From assembly GCA_903813345.2 (NCBI GenBank), contig CAIIXF020000004.1, positions 11,924,196 to 11,988,195 on the forward strand: a stretch of DNA of 64,000 bases. The letters are read 5' to 3'. Numbering within the stretch: the stretch's first letter is position 1; every line of letters begins with the position of its first letter. Below the pieces are notes generated by a model, which ran no database searches, had not been told where the DNA came from, and worked only from the letters and a program-made list of their open reading frames with translations. This DNA comes from Owenia fusiformis. Its lineage: Eukaryota; Annelida; Polychaeta; Sabellida; Oweniidae. The translations under genes and the position numbers were made by a program. Below, piece after piece: positions 1 to 10,450 of the stretch.

Positions 1-445
1 CTATCATATCAATCTAGAATAGATCTAGCCCTATGGTCAACTCAGATTTATTTCATTTATTTTTTTTAGTGAACTAGGGATACATGTAAGACTTTTCTCT
101 TTGAAAAGCATTTTCAGTGGCTGAATTATGTCGAAATACTACTTATCTAGCTATTTTTCGACCACAAAACTCCGCAACTCAAGTGAAATAGAACTCGACA
201 AAAATGTTGCTGACTCAGTTTAGATTAGGAAAATGCGGGGGAAACTTTTCTAAGCTTATAAGAGAATAAACGTAACCAAAGACAAGATTAAAGTATGAGT
301 TGCATTGTTAACATTGTATTGTTTAAAATAATTATACTTACTGAGCTTCTATAGTTTAAAGATGTCAATAATCCAGGATGTATACGTAAGTAAAATATCA
401 CACTGCTGCATACACCATTGCTTCGTGAAAAATATATAGATGGCG
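1..445. other. No gene seen; AT-rich flank
   Basis: I see no coding exon, RNA gene or clear repeat here. The stretch lies left of the last visible exon of the minus-strand TSP1 gene, so it is probably intron or downstream sequence of that gene, which has no stop codon in the window. Confidence 0.4.
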
Positions 446-586
446 CAAGTCACGTGACTTACCCCACATCAAAACAGCGAACGTTGGTTATAAAATCATT
501 CGGTAAGTCACGTGACTTACCCCACATCAAAACAGTGAACATTGGTTATAAAATCATTCGGTAAGTCACGTGACTTACCCCACAAA
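446..586. repeat. Three tandem units with E-box palindromes
   Basis: Three near-identical units 57-59 bp apart carry CACGTG at 451-456, 508-513 and 567-572. In the second and third units the core sits inside a perfect 20-bp palindrome, GGTAAGTCACGTGACTTACC; the first shares the inner 17 bases. CACGTG is the classic bHLH E-box, but a regulatory role is only inferred. A short direct repeat (ACAAATGAATATGTTTACC) follows at about 583-619. Confidence 0.75.
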
Positions 587-966
587 TGAATATGTTTACC
601 ACAAATGAATATGTTTACCCAATACGAATGATACTTGACATCGCATATATTTAAAATACTTATCAAATTTATATTTGATCGGATCGAATAAAGTTTTGAA
701 GCATCTTACATATTTGTTGTGTAAGACAGTCAATTACATGTGGGATAGTAGGTCTCATTTGTTGTAACTGGTTTTGTTTATGTTCGGTTTAACTTACTCT
801 GTGGGGTAAAAACCGAATATATTAATGTTACGAATATTGATGCAATAAATACACTATACTTTTCAAGGATCGTGGAAGCCATTGCATGATGTAAATGATT
901 CGACATGCGATGACGTGGAACATGGTTGGCGTCAGAAATATATAAAGTACATTGTGACACACTTAC

Positions 967-1218
967 CAGGAGGGGGTGTGGTTGGTAGTGTAGGAGTGGG
1001 TGGGGGTAGACTTACACAGCATGGCCCTGTTTTACGCTCTATCGGAGTTCCGATGCAGTTTTGTTGTATAATACCAGTAGTTCGTTTGCCAAAGCAGACA
1101 CACTGACGGGTTCGTTGGCAAGGTGTCGTTCCAGGTGCAAGGCATGTTAGAGTCGGGGGTAATGCATTTCTTACACACGTCCCGTAGACCCAGGGTCCCC
1201 AAGCACCCCAGCGACACG
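967..1218 (-). CDS. TSP1 gene exon, divergent W-x-x-W module copy 2
   Basis: The exon is 252 bp, phase 1 to phase 1, with an AG acceptor above 1218 and a GTAAGT donor below 967. It reads T-C-R-W-G-A-W-G-P-W with ten later cysteines and a Pro/Thr-rich tail. It is nearly identical to 2352-2603. The module is TSP1-like at its start, but its cysteine spacing differs from the other TSP1 exons. The next exon lies outside the window. Confidence 0.75.
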
Positions 1219-4200
1219 CTTTATTTATAAATAAAATAAATATAAATAATGACTAGAATATAGAATGCAAACGTTTCTTGTTTAACAGATAAATACGAGG
1301 GTATATCATAAAGTTCTCATAATATCTCTCTAATATTTTTATTTTTCAATATATTCTGATGAATTTTTCACAGAATCTGTAGTATACAATGGTGTATTAA
1401 TCTATCAAAAATATTTGCTATAACTGAAATATTATTTAAGAAATGGTTGCTATAGTAACCGGAAACCAAGGCACCCGGGGCAAATAAAAAATCCCAAGTC
1501 ACCTAAGTCCCAAGTAACCATGTTTAAATGCATAATAAGTTATCAAATAAGCTATGAAACACATCAAATTGTTAAATTCCATGTATTCTTGACTGTTTTG
1601 AACTATTATAATGGTCATGTGAATTGTGTAATCTCATCATGGATGATTGTAATGCTTCATTAGAAGTGATGTGAGACAAAACAACTGTTTTGTCAAGTAT
1701 TCCAAGAAAAGTCGATTTTCCACTTTAGTTCATCTTAAATAAATAAGAAACCACACAGAGGGTGTAATTATGTTAATATCTTTGCAATATATTTGTTTTA
1801 GATCATCTTTAGTATGAGCAAAGGATTTTTCGAACTAAACTAAACTTTTATCAGTGTGAACATTATTTTTCTGATGATCCCTGCATCTACGCATTATCTT
1901 ACTCAGTCATTTCTGATCATTAAGCTTTGATTCTCAGAGTCTGGTATCACATCTAATGAAGCATGTAAGCATCCCCTATGACACCACACAATCCACATGA
2001 TCAATTTATTTTATAGTAAAAGCATTAAACAACATATTCAAGATAACATTTTAATGTGTTTGATAATTTATGAGAGTTTATTATGTATGTAAACAAGGTT
2101 AATTAAGCTCATTCTCTCAATTATTTTTATTTGCCCCCGGTGCCTTGATTTCTGGTTACTATGGCAACCATTACTTATCTAATATTTCTGTTATATCAAA
2201 TATTTTTTGATAGATTAATAAAGTATTCTATACTGCATATTCTCTGAAAATTTCATTAGAATATACTGAAAAATAAAAAAATTAGAGAGATATTATGAGA
2301 ACTTTATGATATACCCTCGTATATAAAAAGTATACATTATGATACACTTACTAGGAGGGGGTGTGGTTGGTAGGGTAGGAGGAGGTGGAGGAAGACCTAC
2401 GCAGCATGGCCCTGTTTTACGCTCTATCGAAGCTCCGATGCAATTTTGTTGTATAATACCAGTAGTTCGTTTGCCAAAGCAGACACACTGACGGGTTCGT
2501 TGGCAAAGTGTCGTTCCAGGTGCAAGGCATGTTAGAGTCGGGGGTAATGCATTTCTTGCACACGTGCCGTACACCCAGGGTCCCCAAGCACCCCAGCGGC
2601 ATGCTTTAAATGTAATCATAAAATGGAGACATAATTCTGATTGGAATCAACAATAGCAACTAAGAAATGATGTAGATTCTAAAATTTTGCAAAATTAGGT
2701 CACTTGACTAAGCCGTCTATTTCTGTTCAAAACTAACATCCTTACCCTAGGCCATTTACTGTTAACAGAATCATATACTATCCTAACTTATGACCTTAAG
2801 TCCTCCATTTATAGACCATTTAATCAGCAGATATAAAGTTATGTCAATTTAAAAATTCTCCATGTGTGCCTCTCCCAAACGCTAATCTAAACTAGGCATA
2901 AGGTTTTGGCAACAAATTCAAAAGTTATAAAACGTTTAAAAGTCCTTGCTAACCTTACAATAAATTGAAATACAAATATTTACATGAACATATATAATAA
3001 ATAATTAAACTGGGCATGACATATAAAAAGTAACTACCCAGGGTTGTTGCATTATTATAAAAATAAACGGCTGCAAAATTGCTCTCTTGATAAAATATCC
3101 CTCAAATAATATCCCATAAATGTAGGTAGGTGTACGGCTATCTTTAATGTCCATTTGGCACTATCTATAAAAAATACTGACCTATTGTTTGACAAATTGG
3201 TTTTGTACAAGCTACAATACGCTGTTGCAGCAGACCCGAGACATTCTGGATTCCCGAAATTGGAAAACGAGTATATCTTAGATCTTGTTTGTGTTTCTGT
3301 TCGTGATCCTGTGCCACACGTGACTGAGCATGCGCCTTGATGTGTGACACTCCATGCACTCCATGTACAAACTGTCGAAAAATATAATATCAACCTTGAC
3401 AGACAGCACTCCATGTACATACTGTGAAAGATAAAGATCATATGCAAGCACAAGTACCAACGGGGAACAACCAAAAATGTTCAAAATGAAAACATTAAAG
3501 TGTAAAGAAAATAAACTCCGAACTATCCAAACCATAATGCAACGTGAAAAGAAACAAGGAAACAATGTCTAAACCCCCCCCCCCCATATGAATTTTAAAA
3601 ATTAGGACACTGACATAATGTCGAACTCCAAAGATAGCATAAATTGCAACACTTACGCAGTGTTACATACCAATTGACACTTTTGTTATTCTTAATACAC
3701 TTCCATCCAAAGGTTTTGAAACTTTTTTTCTTCACTAACCCCATGTAAAATGGTGTTAGTGTTTGAATTATGTATTCATAGAACAAAAGTAAATCTTCAA
3801 AACATACTTTATTGGATTGCGATATAACCTAACGCAACCTAATAATGCGTGTAATAAAGATCTACTTTCCTGCTATCTACAATCTACTTTGGTTTTTGAA
3901 ACCATTGGTCTTTCTTCAATGTTCGTGATTTCTAATTTCAATGAAATAAAACTTACATTTAAACTCAATGTTAGGGCCAACATCTGTACATGTGTATTGG
4001 TTGGCTTCATTTAAAATGAAGTTAAAATATCAAGTGCTTCAAAAACACAAACAATACAATTATGAACAATTATGTTTGAAAAAGTGCCAAAGGAAAGCTT
4101 ACTCAAAAGTTTTATAAATAATGGCAATATATGAAACATCGAAGACTACAATCAATCATATTGAAAAAATCCAAATCCATCCAGTATCAGTAGACGATAG

Positions 4201-7200
4201 AACAACAGTTCACCTGTATGTACAAAATAAATTTACATATTAACGCTAACTGTGAATACCAACCTCGTCTCTGGGGAGGGGGACAAACGGGATTCCGTTG
4301 GTTTATACATGACACGACACGCTGGTTGATAGGAGACCCAACACACTGTGGATTCCCAAAATTCGAAATTGAGAATATCTTAGTCCTAGTTAGTGTTTCT
4401 GTTCGTGTGCCTGTGCCGCATGTCACTGAGCAAGCGCCTCGTTGCGTAACGGTCCAGGCGCTCCATCTACATACTACTTAAAATGAAAATAGAATAACCC
4501 CGATCTATATTAAGCATGTATATGATATGGAATTGTGACTTTTATAATTAGCAGTTAACCACATAGTCTTATACAATAACGAACATTTTTTGTATCACTG
4601 CAAAAATTGCATCTAATTATTCGACTGTATCTGTTTTCTAATCAGTAACAAGTCCACTAAGAAACTATCTTAAAAATACTGACCTCGTCTGTCACAAATT
4701 TGATTTGTACAAGGTACGACACGCTGATTAATAGGAGACCCGATACACTCTGGATTCCCAAAATTCGAAATCGAGTATATCTTAGTTCTAGTTTGTGTAA
4801 CTGTTCGTGATCCTGTGCCGCATGTCACTGAGCAAGCACCTCGTTGTGTGACGCCCCAAGCACTCCATGTACATACTGTCGAAAAATATATAATATCAAC
4901 TTTGACAGAATGTCATATAGTTCGCAATAAATTTCATTAAGGGAGTAGTTTAGTTTTATTGTTCCTTTATTCTAATTTACATTACAAACATATGGCAGGG
5001 CTTTGGTCTGGATTCAGCATTATGTGTTTGTGAGACTACTAAGATATGAAAAAGAACTAGAGAAACCTTATTAATTGTTAAATAATATATGGTACATTTT
5101 ACAGCGCACTAGTTCTTTATTTCAAGATTCGAATATAAGCAACGCACAAAATATGAAATACAGGTGAAGAATGAAATATCGTCTATAATTTATTGTATCA
5201 TTTGCAAAAATGCATCTTATTATTCGACTGTATCTGTTTTCTAATCAGTAACAAGTCCACTTAGAAACTATCTTAAAAATACTGACCTCGTCTCCCACAA
5301 ATTGGATTTGTACAAGGTACGACACGCTGGTTAATAGGAGACCCGATACACTCTGGATTTCCAAAATTCGAAATCGAGTATATCTTAGTTCTAGTTTGTG
5401 TAACTGTTCGTGATCCTGTGCCGCATGTCACTGAACAAGCACCTTGTTGCGTGACGCTCCAAGCACTCCATCTACAAACTGTCGAAAAATAAAATATCAC
5501 ATGTCACATAGTTTGCAATATATTTTATTATGGGTGTTTAGTTTTTATTATTTCTTTATTCTAATTTGCATAGCATACATGGCTTTAGTCTGGATTCAGC
5601 ATTACTGGCCCTGTTAATACAAAGAATATAAAGAAAATAACAAATATGGCTACCAACATGAATACGTATAGCAGATATGTGTTAGCGTCTTAATACAATC
5701 ACACAAACAAAAACAATGCAAAATTCTTCCAAACTTAAGTATTGCATGGCTAAATTCATCTCTGCCCCCTCACACACAAACAACAAATAGTTTGTTTTTG
5801 CCCTGTAGAGCATACCATAAAAAAGCAGTTCATTGCTGGCATGTTTCTCGGTTCTTCCAAAAGTTTTTTCTCTTATATTATTCGACGGGGGACATTTGGA
5901 GAGTAGATGATTTTCATTAATAAGGTTGCGTAACGCGTTTGGTCAGCACTATCAAAAGAGGGGAAAGAAATTGAGAAATTGTACACTTCTCATGTTCATT
6001 GAGTTCTACTGTATATTTAAACAGTTCATGTAAACACTATGGACAAATAACCTAATAAACACAATGATTAAAACCTATATCATAAATAATCTCTAAAAAT
6101 CAGTAATATACAATAATTGATATAATATCTAAGCACAAGTGCCAAAGGGAAAGGACCAAAAGTTGTTATGGAACTTAGCAATAAAAAGCAAACTCTAAGT
6201 GCATACCAGTCAAGAAAAACAGGTTAGAATGATTATGAATATATTATGAATATAGACAAATAAATCGTAAAAATATTGAATACTCTCCCGTTCTCAAGCA
6301 ACAATATGCAATTGAAGACTTATCTTGAGGTAAAATGGGAAAATTGTATACTGATACTGGTTACCTTGAAAGTACTGTTGACCGAGAACAGAGGTCGAGG
6401 TCAACAGTACTTTCAAAGTTTACAGTTGAGGTACTAAACACATTCTGAATGACCATGAGGTGGATATGCCAGAAAACCTATCCGACGAAAAAACACTAGG
6501 CGGGGCGAAGCCAAGCCTAGTATTTTTTCCGAGAACCAATATTTTCTGTATTGCTACGGAGATGATCGATTGGGACAATCTCAGTAGCAATACATATCGG
6601 TACATCACAATAACTGACTAATCAGAGGGCTTTATTTCCAGATCATACGATAACATATTAAATTAGTAAGAACTTGTATTTCTTTATTCGAGGAAATCCG
6701 TTTCCCAGTCACTAACATGTTCATGAAGACACTACCTTTAAATACTGACCTCGTCTTTGAGGAGGCGGAGGGGGAGAGGACAAAGTTGATTTGTACATGG
6801 TACGACACGCTGATTAATAGTAGACCCCAATACATTCTGGATTTCCGAAATTTGAATAAGAAACTATCTTGAAAATATTGACCACAAATTGGATTTGTAC
6901 AAGGTACGACACGCTGGTTAATAGAAGATCCGATACACTCTGGATTCCCGAAATTCGAAAACGAGTAAATCTTAGTCCTAGTTTGTGTAACTGTTCGTGA
7001 TCCATTGCCGCATGTCACTGAGCAAGCGCCTTGTTGTATGACGCTCCAAGCACTCCATCTACATACTATTAGAAATGAAAAATATATCAACCTTTATGTA
7101 TAAGCATGTATGTGATTTGGAAAGTAACTTTTGAGAAGTATCATAGCATCGTACAGTATTTTTAATTGTTAACCCAGCAGTGCGTATATTTGAGGGAAAC

Positions 7201-9196
7201 ACATTGTCTGAACGAAAAATACTTGAAATATGGTCCAAAAATAATATATGCTCAAAGATATGACTGTCTCAAACCGCTTTCAATCTCACACGTGACAAGA
7301 AAACATTATAAGATCATGAAATACTCCACTCAAAAATTTAAAAAAATCCAAAAAACATCTAAAGAGATCGAGCAAAGTTAAATCTGAATTTTTGCAATTA
7401 TTCGATTTTTATTAGCTATACGTATTTTGTCTCAAAAATCTTAATCAAAACATTTATTGAACGTAGCTGTTTCGCCTTTTGGTTTAAGATGATTAGAAAT
7501 TATCTGTGATTATGTATTGCAATATAATTCATCTAATCCCCTCTCTATTCTTAATTTGCTGATGTCAGATACTCACCTCGTCTTGAAGGCGGAGGGGGAG
7601 GGGGAGGAGGAGGCGGGGGAGAAGGACCTGTTGTGCATCTTTTCATACACGGTTCCAGAGCAAGTTTTGTAGGCAGATTTATATCTTTCAGGCACCTATT
7701 CCAACAGCTAACAACGCAGTCATACCCCTAAATAAGAACATTTCTTAATAAAATAGTATCAATAATTTATTATTTTATTATTTATCACAAAATGTATTAT
7801 AATGATAAACTGAACTTTTCATTCTTCTGAAATGCTGAAACTCAAATTTTAATGATCTATTGATGTATAGATATACGCTTGTTTGAGAGTAAATAAAACA
7901 ACAAAACAGATACATGTATAAATCCGCAGTTTTGGTCAAACACATGATATGTTATGGATGAAATCGGGTTAAAAAACATGAAATATCTGCTGTGAATTTT
8001 AAATTTATATTAAATTTTAAATTCACAGATGGAAGGAAACGTTTTGTTAATATTCAATCTCTAAAATTAATAGAGCTCGATTATTTAAATTTCAAGCATT
8101 TAATTGAATACTACATTATATTATTATCACATTAGATACTATACCGGTTCAAGTCCACAAATACTCGGGCAATTTTTAAGAAGTTCCACTTCACAAATAT
8201 TTGAGCAAGGTCCAAACTTTCTGCCTCTACCACCTTTGCGACCCTTACCACCCTTACCACCTTTGCGACCTTTACCACCTTTGCGACCTTTTCCATCTTT
8301 ATCTTTGCCACCTTTACGACCGGCAAATCCCTCGGATACTAAAAGAACGATGGAATTACACAGAATGGCCAAAATATTCATTTTTAGATGTCTGCTATTG
8401 TATTTAAGCAGTGCTTATAATGTGACACTATTAAAATTTAACACAAACAAATTAAAGAGGCACGTTGTGTATAATAAACAAATACTAGAAAGATGATCCA
8501 GAATCAAAAATCAGAAATTGCGCGAATACAAAAGCAAACTCCCAAATAATATCAACAATCTTTAATCTGTTCTCAATTAAAATGGACACAATTTAAAATG
8601 TTGAGATAAAGAGGTGATTTCTTGGATGTATCAATTAATAGTTCTGACTATTTCTGGCCAAAACCAAACCATTAAACATACAGAAAAAATCACAAATTTC
8701 AAAAATGATCTCTCAGAATTTACATTTTTACAGTGAATAACGGTTTGATAATAAACCAAGCAGTGAAATTAAGGAAAGAGTGACGTCACTACAGTGCATT
8801 ATGGTTTTATAAAGAACTGGGCTTTGCTATTTTTGTAAACCAGTGATGGTGTATTTGTATTGAAATAAAGAACCTTGTTTCATTCTTTAACGGCTTTCGT
8901 GCATGTACTAAGCAATTTCGATAAATGAAAATATACTTGACTTGGATTAATGGTGATGCGATATCGACATCCCTATAAACACATACAGCTATTTTTGCAT
9001 AACTAACAAACTATAATTATTATAGAAATGAAGACCAAAAAAGAAAAAAGTATAAACGATTCCAAGTCATAAGTTAACGTTTACGTTTATGTATATTTTT
9101 TTAACGAAGTCAACAAGTGAATGAAGTAAAAGTCCTACCTAGTACTAGCAGCACTATAGCCAGAATGACCACAAGGAAGTTCCCTCGAAGCAGCAT
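967..9196 (-). CDS. Secreted thrombospondin type-1 repeat protein, partial (3' end off window)
   Basis: Exons in coding order are 9139-9196, 8145-8338, 7577-7727, 6883-7065, 5287-5478, 4684-4875, 4264-4473, 2352-2603 and 967-1218. They join in one frame for 561 codons with no stop, and the last exon ends in phase 1, so the gene continues left of base 1. In order the protein has a signal peptide, about eight Gly-X-Lys/Arg triplets, a Cys-rich segment, a run of ten prolines, and TSP1-type modules with W-x-x-W and CSVTC motifs. TSP1 domains usually act outside the cell in matrix or adhesion, so an extracellular or secreted structural role is inferred. All TSP exons are phase 1 at both ends, so exons can be skipped or duplicated without losing frame. 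Two further exon copies are broken. The overall order of domains is not one I recognise. Confidence 0.8.
1296..2319. mobile_element. Fold-back DNA element, palindromic over its length
   Basis: The ends CGAGGGTATATCATAAAG and CTTTATGATATACCCTCG are inverted copies, and each is flanked by TA, as expected for Tc1/mariner-type insertion. The two halves stay recognisably complementary for most of the 1,024 bp, with the centre near 1807. No transposase frame is present. It sits in the intron between the two duplicated exons 967-1218 and 2352-2603. Confidence 0.85.
2352..2603 (-). CDS. TSP1 gene exon, divergent W-x-x-W module copy 1
   Basis: The exon is 252 bp, phase 1 to phase 1, with acceptor TTTAAAG and donor GTAAGT. 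It reads A-C-R-W-G-A-W-G-P-W, then a cysteine series, ending in a Pro-rich stretch (LPPPPPTLPTTPPPS). The frame joins cleanly with 4264-4473 upstream and 967-1218 downstream. Confidence 0.78.
3182..3371 (-). pseudogene. Degenerate TSP1 exon copy with 2-bp frame loss
   Basis: The start (C-T-W-S-A-W-S-V-T) and CSVTCGTGSRTETQ match the neighbouring TSP1 exons, and acceptor and GTCAGT donor are kept. The exon is 190 bp rather than 192: two bases are missing just before the position of CAGCGT in its sisters, so the last cysteines fall out of frame and the exon would leave in phase 2. Including it would break the reading frame into 2352-2603, so it is probably skipped. Confidence 0.7.
3440..3590. 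repeat. Dispersed repeat family copy 1 (diverged)
   Basis: This is the most diverged of four copies sharing an ACAAGTGCCAAAGGGAAAGG-like start and AACGTGAAAAGAAA further on. It contains a run of 12 C at 3574-3585. The other copies are at 6125-6225, 14986-15195 and 45088-45310, all in the same orientation. Confidence 0.6.
4264..4473 (-). CDS. TSP1 gene exon, TSP1 module with Pro tail
   Basis: The exon is 210 bp, phase 1 to phase 1. It reads C-R-W-S-A-W-T-V-T-Q, CSVTCGTGTRTET, then CPPPQRRG at its end, longer than the 192-bp sisters. The donor is GTTGGT, weaker than in the sister exons, so the exact end is less sure. The final QRRG matches the SRRG end of the proline-run exon 7577-7727. Confidence 0.78.
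4684..4875 (-). CDS. TSP1 gene exon, TSP1 module
   Basis: The exon is 192 bp, phase 1 to phase 1, between a TCGACAG acceptor and a GTCAGT donor. It shows C-T-W-S-A-W, CSVTCGTGSRTVTQTRT and the paired terminal cysteines. It is the tandem twin of 5287-5478, 603 bp away. Confidence 0.85.
5287..5478 (-). CDS. TSP1 gene exon, TSP1 module
   Basis: The exon is 192 bp, phase 1 to phase 1, with C-R-W-S-A-W, GACSVTCGTGSRTVTQ and C-T-N-P-I-C-G-R-R-G at the end. It is intact, with a GTCAGT donor and CGACAG acceptor. Confidence 0.86.
6125..6225. repeat. Dispersed repeat family copy 2
   Basis: It begins ACAAGTGCCAAAGGGAAAGG and continues with AAGCAAACTCTAAGTGCATA, both nearly identical to the copy at 45088. 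No open frame is apparent. It may be part of a retroposon tail or a SINE; I cannot tell which. Confidence 0.7.
6366..6594. repeat. Three consecutive hairpins
   Basis: There are three adjacent inverted repeats. The first is a perfect 18-bp stem (6366-6383 with 6399-6416, TTGAAAGTACTGTTGACC). The second is a 15-bp stem with one mismatch (6487-6501 with 6515-6529). The third is a 17-bp stem with one mismatch (6547-6563 with 6578-6594). All lie in an intron of the TSP1 gene. No function is known to me. Confidence 0.7.
6750..6856 (-). pseudogene. Truncated TSP1 exon remnant (3' half)
   Basis: Only the second half of a TSP1 exon is present: FGNPECIG, then a 1-bp insertion that brings in a stop, then a tail with a Pro-coding stretch and the GTCAGT donor. 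There is no acceptor or first half. It adjoins the intact exon 6883-7065 and looks like debris of another tandem copy. Confidence 0.7.
6883..7065 (-). CDS. TSP1 gene exon, first TSP1 module
   Basis: The exon is 183 bp, phase 1 to phase 1. It reads C-R-W-S-A-W-S-V-I-Q-Q, CSVTCGNGSRTVTQTRT, ending NPICG. It is 9 bp shorter than its sisters because the RRG-coding end is missing and the donor is GTCAAT. It is the first TSP1 module after the proline run. Confidence 0.8.
7577..7727 (-). CDS. TSP1 gene exon: Cys-rich segment and proline run
   Basis: The exon is 151 bp, entering in phase 0 and leaving in phase 1. It encodes GYDCVVSCWNRC, then PCMKRC, then a run of ten prolines and SRRG. Acceptor TTATTTAG and donor GTGAGT are both good. 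The cysteines continue the Cys-rich block of the preceding exon. Confidence 0.82.
8145..8338 (-). CDS. TSP1 gene exon: Gly-X-Lys tract and Cys-rich segment
   Basis: The exon is 194 bp. After the signal peptide end (VSEGFA) it encodes about eight Gly-X-Lys/Arg triplets, giving a strongly basic, collagen-like tract, followed by FGPCSNIC and NCPSIC. An in-frame ATG at 8381 would give its own hydrophobic start, but the stretch from 8339 to 8381 is better read as the polypyrimidine tract before a strong acceptor (GTTCTTTTAG), which joins in phase 1 to 9139-9196. Confidence 0.8.
9139..9196 (-). CDS. TSP1 gene first exon: signal peptide
   Basis: The 58-bp exon encodes MLLRGNFLVVILAIVLLVL and splices at GTAGGA in phase 1 to VSEGFA in 8145-8338. 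Together they form a typical secretory signal with an Ala at the likely cleavage site. It was chosen as first exon because the phase matches and the hydrophobic core is better than the alternative start at 8381. Confidence 0.72.
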
Positions 9197-10450
9197 GTTG
9201 AATGTTGCGTGACTTACAAACAGACGCCATGGTTAAATAACATCAAAGACAATGTGATGACGTCACCGTCGTTTATCAGTTGCCCGAGCGTTGTTAAAAC
9301 GAACAAAGGTGTGATAGATCAGGTTGAAGGCCTCGCATGGGTTGAAATTAACGATGGGCAGCCTGTCTAAAGCAATGTTGATTTTGCGGTAGTTAATCAT
9401 ATATGCTAAGCGCATTTTTGGCTACTTCAGGCGTTTTTGACATGTTTATAACGTTCGACAACATAGCATAATTCATTCGTAAGTTCAAAGCCTAACAATT
9501 TTTTACAATTATGACCATAATTTACTGAAAATCGCTATATTGTATTATTTGCTGGGTGCGTCACTGGCAAAATATAGCTATACTATTTTATAGTCGGCTT
9601 TGTTGCGGATGTACCTCGTAAAAAATGTGTTGGTCGTTAAAAAATAAAAAAAATATCCTCAACCGATCACAGATGAAAAACATAGTATTAAATTTACAAC
9701 CGTTTGACATTGAAAAAACCTATACAACTCATTAATTGCAAGCGTTAACAATATTAGCTGATATCCGCTATTAAATATGCTGTATGAAAACTTGTCGTAT
9801 AATCACGATGTTATAGCATGACGGATACGTCAAGGCGATTTGCAAAATTTTGCGGTAACGATATCAAAAAATGGCGGATGGGAAAGACATCATGTCCTCT
9901 TTCACGCCTGTAGGCAAGATTCACAGATAAGATTTCCCTTTCAACTAGTTCCATTCGGTGACGCATATATGGATGGTTAAAAAGACTGGGTCAAATCTGC
10001 CAGGGTCTACAAGAAGCAGAACATAAGCTGTAAACCTACCGACTGAGATAATTTTTAGTCCATTCTCGTGTTTTCTCAGTATATGTGCCTCAGAGGCACT
10101 CAAACTATTAACTGTAAGTAACGTTTGTATAAACATTGTTATTACATTGTTATAATGGGTAAGAAATGGAATATTAAATTAATTGTCATCAATGGTGAAT
10201 ATCATGTTTGAGTTAGTTTATTATCAACTTTAGTTAAGAGTCATTCTAAGTGAAGCTGTTTTCTCTATCAGTCTCTAACATTGCGATTGTTTGACAGTGA
10301 ATAATGTAAATATTTATCGAAATAAATGTTTTTTATTGTATTCATGTTAGCACATTCATTGAATAAATAAATGTGATTTATAACACGAAAAAGCAGATTT
10401 CAAACAACACTGCTTTGCTGTTATATTGTGTTGACTATAGTCGAGAAAAC
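9197..10450. promoter_or_regulatory. Divergent intergenic region between TSP1 gene and S8 protease
   Basis: About 1.25 kb separates the two start codons, which face away from each other, so promoters for both genes should lie here. I see no coding exon. A TGACGTCA-like CRE (gatgacgtcacc) lies at about 9252-9263. No clear TATA box was assigned to either start. Confidence 0.45.

Larger units (their letters stand above)
4600..5610. repeat. 603-bp tandem duplication carrying a TSP1 exon
   Basis: Sequence from about 4600 to 5030 is repeated at an offset of 603 bp, from about 5203 to 5610. The offset is the same for the intron before the exon (GCATCT at 4609 and 5212) and for both exon borders (4684/5287 and 4875/5478). 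Unequal exchange or replication slippage that duplicated one exon with its flanks explains this. Confidence 0.88.

Noticed and set aside
8339-8381. ATG at 8381 as start of the TSP1 gene
   Set aside because: The stretch is the polypyrimidine tract and acceptor of exon 2; the spliced signal exon at 9139-9196 fits phase and hydrophobicity better.
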